From NCBI GenBank assembly GCA_938040985.1, contig CALHZD010000125.1, forward strand, positions 1 to 8,050: a stretch of DNA of 8,050 nucleotides, read 5' to 3'. The translations under genes and the position numbers were made by a program. The stretch is from an uncultured Propionivibrio sp. Lineage in GTDB: Bacteria > Pseudomonadota > Gammaproteobacteria > Burkholderiales > Rhodocyclaceae. This document shows, one piece after another, positions 5,986 to 8,050 of this stretch (positions within the stretch are counted from its first letter, which is position 1; every line of letters starts with the position of its first letter). The notes under the pieces are model-generated. The model made no database searches. It was not told the DNA's origin and saw only the letters and a program-made list of their open reading frames with translations.

Positions 5986-6056
5986 AAATGGCGGCTTCTT
6001 TTGCCAAAATACGGTCTTGGCTCGCCTTGTCTTTTGACAAAGTCGAGCCGCCATTT
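5986..6056. repeat. X element, internally deleted copy with an extended stem
   Basis: TTTGCCAAAA (6000-6009) and TTTTGACAAA (6032-6041) bound a 42-bp core, 45 bp shorter than the copy at 1679-1765; both keep the start TTTGCCAAAATACGG and the tail AGTCGAGCCG. Outside the core lies a perfect 11-bp inverted repeat, AAATGGCGGCT (5986-5996) and AGCCGCCATTT (6046-6056), so the whole 71 bp can form one long cruciform or hairpin. Confidence 0.6.
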
Positions 6057-6072
6057 GCGCTTCTGGAACGCT

Positions 6073-6112
6073 CCGCCGAAATCTGCGTAAACAGGGCATC
6101 TCCAGACAGCTG
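6073..6112 (+). repeat. R unit upstream of glmU
   Basis: CCGCCGAAATCTGCGTAAAC followed by AGGGCATCTCCAG is an R-family unit in the same orientation as the arrays downstream of glmS; compare CTCTGAAATCCGCGTGAATT at 1910. It ends just before the glmU promoter. Confidence 0.5.
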
Positions 6113-6120
6113 CTCTGATA

Positions 6121-6145
6121 AATGGCGAATATAATTGCCGCCATT
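6121..6145 (+). promoter_or_regulatory. glmU promoter: perfect -10 box inside a 7-bp dyad
   Basis: TATAAT at 6130-6135 matches the sigma-70 -10 consensus exactly. The -35 region, about 17 bp upstream, is poor (CAGCTG at 6107-6112), suggesting help from an activator or a different start. The box sits between AATGGCG (6121-6127) and CGCCATT (6139-6145), an operator-like inverted repeat. The expected start near 6142 leaves a leader of about 57 nt before the glmU ATG. Confidence 0.45.
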
Positions 6146-6153
6146 CTTACTGC

Positions 6154-6180
6154 CCGTTGTGGCGCATTGCTCCGCAACGG
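6154..6180 (+). promoter_or_regulatory. Hairpin in the glmU leader
   Basis: CCGTTGTGG (6154-6162) pairs with CCGCAACGG (6172-6180), nine pairs including one G-T, around a nine-base loop. It ends 6 nt before the GGAG ribosome binding site (6187-6190), close enough to affect ribosome access. Confidence 0.4.
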
Positions 6181-6198
6181 CTTCACGGAGTGGAAACG

Positions 6199-7557
6199 AT
6201 GAATATTGTCATTCTGGCTGCTGGCCAGGGAAAGCGGATGCATTCTGACTTGCCCAAAGTGTTGCATCCCCTTGCCGGCAAGGCGCTGGTCGCGCACGTC
6301 ATCGATACGGCGCGCAGCCTGCATCCGGAAACGCTGTGCGTGGTCTACGGGTATGGCGGCGAAGCCGTGCGCACTGCGCTGGATGCGCCGGATATTTCCT
6401 GGGTTTTGCAGTCGCCGCAGCTGGGGACGGGACATGCCGTCATGCAGGCCTTGCCGCATCTGGCGGCTGCGGCGGAAACGACGCTGGTGTTAAATGGCGA
6501 CGGGCCATTGATCCGCGAGGAAACACTGCGACGACTGGTTCGCGAGGCGCACGATGCGCTGGCGATTCTGACCGTCGAACCGGCCGATCCGCACGGCTAT
6601 GGCCGCATCGTGCGCAATGCCGCGGGCGAAGTCGTGCGGATTGTCGAGCAGAAAGATGTAACGCCGGCAGAATGCGCTATCCGCGAGATCAATACCGGCG
6701 CTATGGCCGTGCCCACGGCTCGCCTCGGCGAGTGGATCGGGCGCCTGTCGAACGACAACGCGCAGCATGAATATTATCTGACCGACATTGTGGGCATGGC
6801 GATTGCCGACGGCGTGCCGGTGCGCACCGCACAGCCGGATGCGCCATGGGAAGCGCTTGGCGTCAATGACAAGGCACAACTGGCGGAACTGGAGCGTATC
6901 TACCAGCGCCGTCAGGCCGAGCGGCTCATGGCGCAGGGCGTGCGCCTGGCCGACCCGGCGCGTATCGACGTGCGCGGCGAGCTTGTCTGCGGGCGCGACG
7001 TATTTATCGACGTCAACTGCGTGTTTGAAGGGCGGGTGGCGCTGGGCGACGGCGTCGAGCTGGGCCCCAACTGCGTGCTTAAGGACGCCGCCATCGAAGC
7101 GGGCAGTCGTCTGGCCGCCTTTACGCATATCGAAGAAGCTGTTGTCGGCGCGCATGGCCGTATTGGCCCTTTTGCCCGTCTGCGCCCGGGGACGACGCTG
7201 GCCGAGGACGTTCACATCGGCAATTTCGTCGAAGTTAAAAAGAGCGCGTTTGCCGCGCACGCCAAGGCCAATCATCTCGCCTATATCGGCGATGCCCGCG
7301 TCGGCCGGCGCGTCAATATCGGCGCGGGGACGATCACCTGCAATTACGACGGCGCCCATAAACATCAGACGGTGATTGAGGACGATGCCTTCATCGGATC
7401 GGATACGCAACTGGTTGCGCCGGTGACGGTGGGCCGCGGAGCCACTCTGGGCGCCGGTACGACACTGACCAAAAATGCGCCGGATGGCGCGCTGACCGTT
7501 TCGCGCGCGCCGCAGACTTCGATTCCCGGCTGGAAACGCCCCGGTAAGGAAGGGTGA
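6199..7557 (+). CDS. glmU: Bifunctional GlcNAc-1-phosphate uridylyltransferase / GlcN-1-phosphate acetyltransferase
   Basis: This cytoplasmic trimeric enzyme acetylates glucosamine-1-phosphate and then couples it to UTP, giving UDP-GlcNAc for peptidoglycan and lipid A. It has 452 residues (E. coli 456). The N-terminal pyrophosphorylase domain (about 1-225) shows LAAGQGKRMHSDLPKVLHP (6-24), QLGTGHAVMQA, NGDGPL with the metal-binding Asp101, GYGRIVR, EINTGAMA, and NAQHEYYLTDIVGMA. The C-terminal half (about 248-440) is a left-handed beta helix of hexapeptide repeats, with KANHLAYIGDA (catalytic His359), INIGAGTITCNYDG-like NIGAGTITCNYDG, and FIGSDTQLVAPV. ATG 6199 is chosen over upstream in-frame codons because GGAG lies 8 nt before it and MNIVILAAG is the family N-terminus. 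glmS follows 178 nt downstream in the same direction. One oddity is GDGP where GDVP is usual. Confidence 0.97.
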   Translation: MNIVILAAGQGKRMHSDLPKVLHPLAGKALVAHVIDTARSLHPETLCVVYGYGGEAVRTALDAPDISWVLQSPQLGTGHAVMQALPHLAAAAETTLVLNGDGPLIREETLRRLVREAHDALAILTVEPADPHGYGRIVRNAAGEVVRIVEQKDVTPAECAIREINTGAMAVPTARLGEWIGRLSNDNAQHEYYLTDIVGMAIADGVPVRTAQPDAPWEALGVNDKAQLAELERIYQRRQAERLMAQGVRLADPARIDVRGELVCGRDVFIDVNCVFEGRVALGDGVELGPNCVLKDAAIEAGSRLAAFTHIEEAVVGAHGRIGPFARLRPGTTLAEDVHIGNFVEVKKSAFAAHAKANHLAYIGDARVGRRVNIGAGTITCNYDGAHKHQTVIEDDAFIGSDTQLVAPVTVGRGATLGAGTTLTKNAPDGALTVSRAPQTSIPGWKRPGKEG

Positions 7558-7570
7558 TAAGCTTGCGGCC

Positions 7571-7602
7571 GTCCATGATTTTTGAGTGGATTTTCTTTTT
7601 TA
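7571..7602 (+). terminator. Weak terminator-like sequence after glmU
   Basis: A short TCCA/TGGA pairing is followed by TTTTCTTTTTT (7591-7601). The stem is too short for a convincing intrinsic terminator, so it may only attenuate read-through from glmU into glmS. Confidence 0.2.
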
Positions 7603-7655
7603 CGGCAATGAGTGTGCAATGAACGCGATAGGGGCTGCCCCCTTCGGATTGAGGA

Positions 7656-7696
7656 CAACGCACAAGCGCGATACTCGCCTGGCGTTTTGCGCGTTG
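7656..7696 (+). promoter_or_regulatory. Long-stem hairpin in the glmS leader
   Basis: CAACGCACAA (7656-7665) pairs with TTGCGCGTTG (7687-7696), ten positions with one mismatch, around a 21-nt loop. It ends 28 nt before the glmS ribosome binding site (GGAG, 7725-7728). It could be a control point for glmS, which is RNA-regulated in many bacteria, but it resembles neither the glmS ribozyme nor another family I can name. Confidence 0.3.
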
Positions 7697-7735
7697 AGAC
7701 GTTGAAATATTCTGTTTGAGGTGCGGAGTAAAAAA

Positions 7736-8050
7736 ATGTGTGGCATCGTTGCTGCGGTTGCTGATCACAATGTCGTATCTGTGTTGCTGGAGGGCTTACG
7801 GCGGCTTGAGTATCGCGGCTATGACTCGGCCGGACTGGCCTTGATCGGCAAGGGCGGCTTACAGTGTTTGCGCGCCGTCGGGCGCGTCTCAGAACTGGCG
7901 GCGCAGGCCGAGCGGTCCGCCGCCAGCGGTGAAACGGGCATTGCCCATACGCGCTGGGCGACGCATGGCGTCCCGAGCGAGCGCAACGCACATCCGCATG
8001 TATCGGGCGGTTTGGCGGTCGTTCATAACGGCATCATCGAAAATCACGAG
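7736..8050 (+). CDS. glmS: Glucosamine-6-phosphate synthase, 5' part; continues at base 56
   Basis: The first 105 codons of glmS run off the window end in frame. ATG 7736 gives MCGIVAAV, placing the catalytic N-terminal cysteine (exposed after Met removal) where class II glutamine amidotransferases need it, so this start is firm. GGAG at 7725-7728, 7 nt upstream, is the ribosome binding site. The glutaminase motifs RRLEYRGYDSAGLAL and THTRWATHG-like AHTRWATHG follow, then SERNAHPHV. The last 55 bases duplicate bases 1-55, so codons 88-105 appear in both partial entries. The gene starts 178 nt after the glmU stop, in the same direction; the pair makes UDP-GlcNAc precursors. It may be cotranscribed with glmU or have its own leader, since the gap is long and contains a hairpin. 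Confidence 0.96.
   Translation, partial: MCGIVAAVADHNVVSVLLEGLRRLEYRGYDSAGLALIGKGGLQCLRAVGRVSELAAQAERSAASGETGIAHTRWATHGVPSERNAHPHVSGGLAVVHNGIIENHE
7996..8050. repeat. Terminal direct repeat, right copy (identical to 1-55)
   Basis: Right-hand copy of the 55-base overlap. It begins GCATGTATCGGGCGG and ends AATCACGAG, exactly like the window start, and keeps the glmS frame across the join. Confidence 0.95.

Noticed and set aside
6490..7410. Long antisense ORF (306 codons) opposite glmU
   Set aside because: It is a shadow of the GlmU frame; it has no start signal and no family motifs.
7558..7735. glmS ribozyme or GlmY/GlmZ-type target in the glmS leader
   Set aside because: The gap shows no recognisable ribozyme core, and the single stem-loop does not match those systems. 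Ribozyme control is known mainly from Firmicutes.
1..8050. Plasmid or phage replicon
   Set aside because: Circularity is supported, but there is no replication initiator, iteron set, mobilisation or structural gene. The four genes are ordinary chromosomal genes.

Overview
The window holds four metabolic genes of a betaproteobacterium-like organism and two repeat-rich intergenic regions. The assignment to Betaproteobacteria rests on protein style: the GlmU N-terminus (LAAGQGKRMHSDLPKVLHP), the adjacent glmU-glmS pair, and the two-subunit PntA/PntB transhydrogenase with domain I fused to its membrane segment. The genus cannot be fixed from the sequence.

The first 55 bases are repeated exactly as the last 55 (1-55 = 7996-8050). 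Joining the ends restores glmS in frame: 7736-7995 followed by 1-1570 gives 609 codons plus stop, the E. coli GlmS length. The window is therefore best read as a closed loop of 7,995 bp cut inside glmS, with a 55-base overlap typical of an assembly k-mer. It carries no replication, partition, mobilisation, phage or transposase gene. It could be an excised or tandemly amplified chromosomal segment, or an assembly-graph loop through repeats; the sequence alone cannot decide.

Layout around the loop: glmU (6199-7557, +) and glmS (7736 across the junction to 1570, +) point one way, and pntA (5616-4009, -) and pntB (3990-2563, -) point the other. glmS and pntB converge on a 992-bp gene-free region (1571-2562). 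pntA and glmU diverge from a 582-bp region (5617-6198). GlmS makes glucosamine-6-phosphate and GlmU turns glucosamine-1-phosphate into UDP-GlcNAc, so this pair supplies precursors for peptidoglycan and lipid A. The intermediate step (GlmM) is not encoded here. PntAB is the proton-driven membrane transhydrogenase that makes NADPH from NADH.

The unusual content is in the intergenic regions. Three repeat families occur in both: a directional unit of about 39 bp (R), tandem in the larger region; a hairpin unit flanked by A-rich direct repeats (Y); and a TTTGCCAAAA-ended inverted-repeat element (X), one full and one internally deleted copy. Regulatory signals include a perfect TATAAT box and a leader hairpin before glmU, and a strong terminator after pntB that appears to be built from an R unit. 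The glmS 3' end also resembles an unoccupied Tn7 attachment site.
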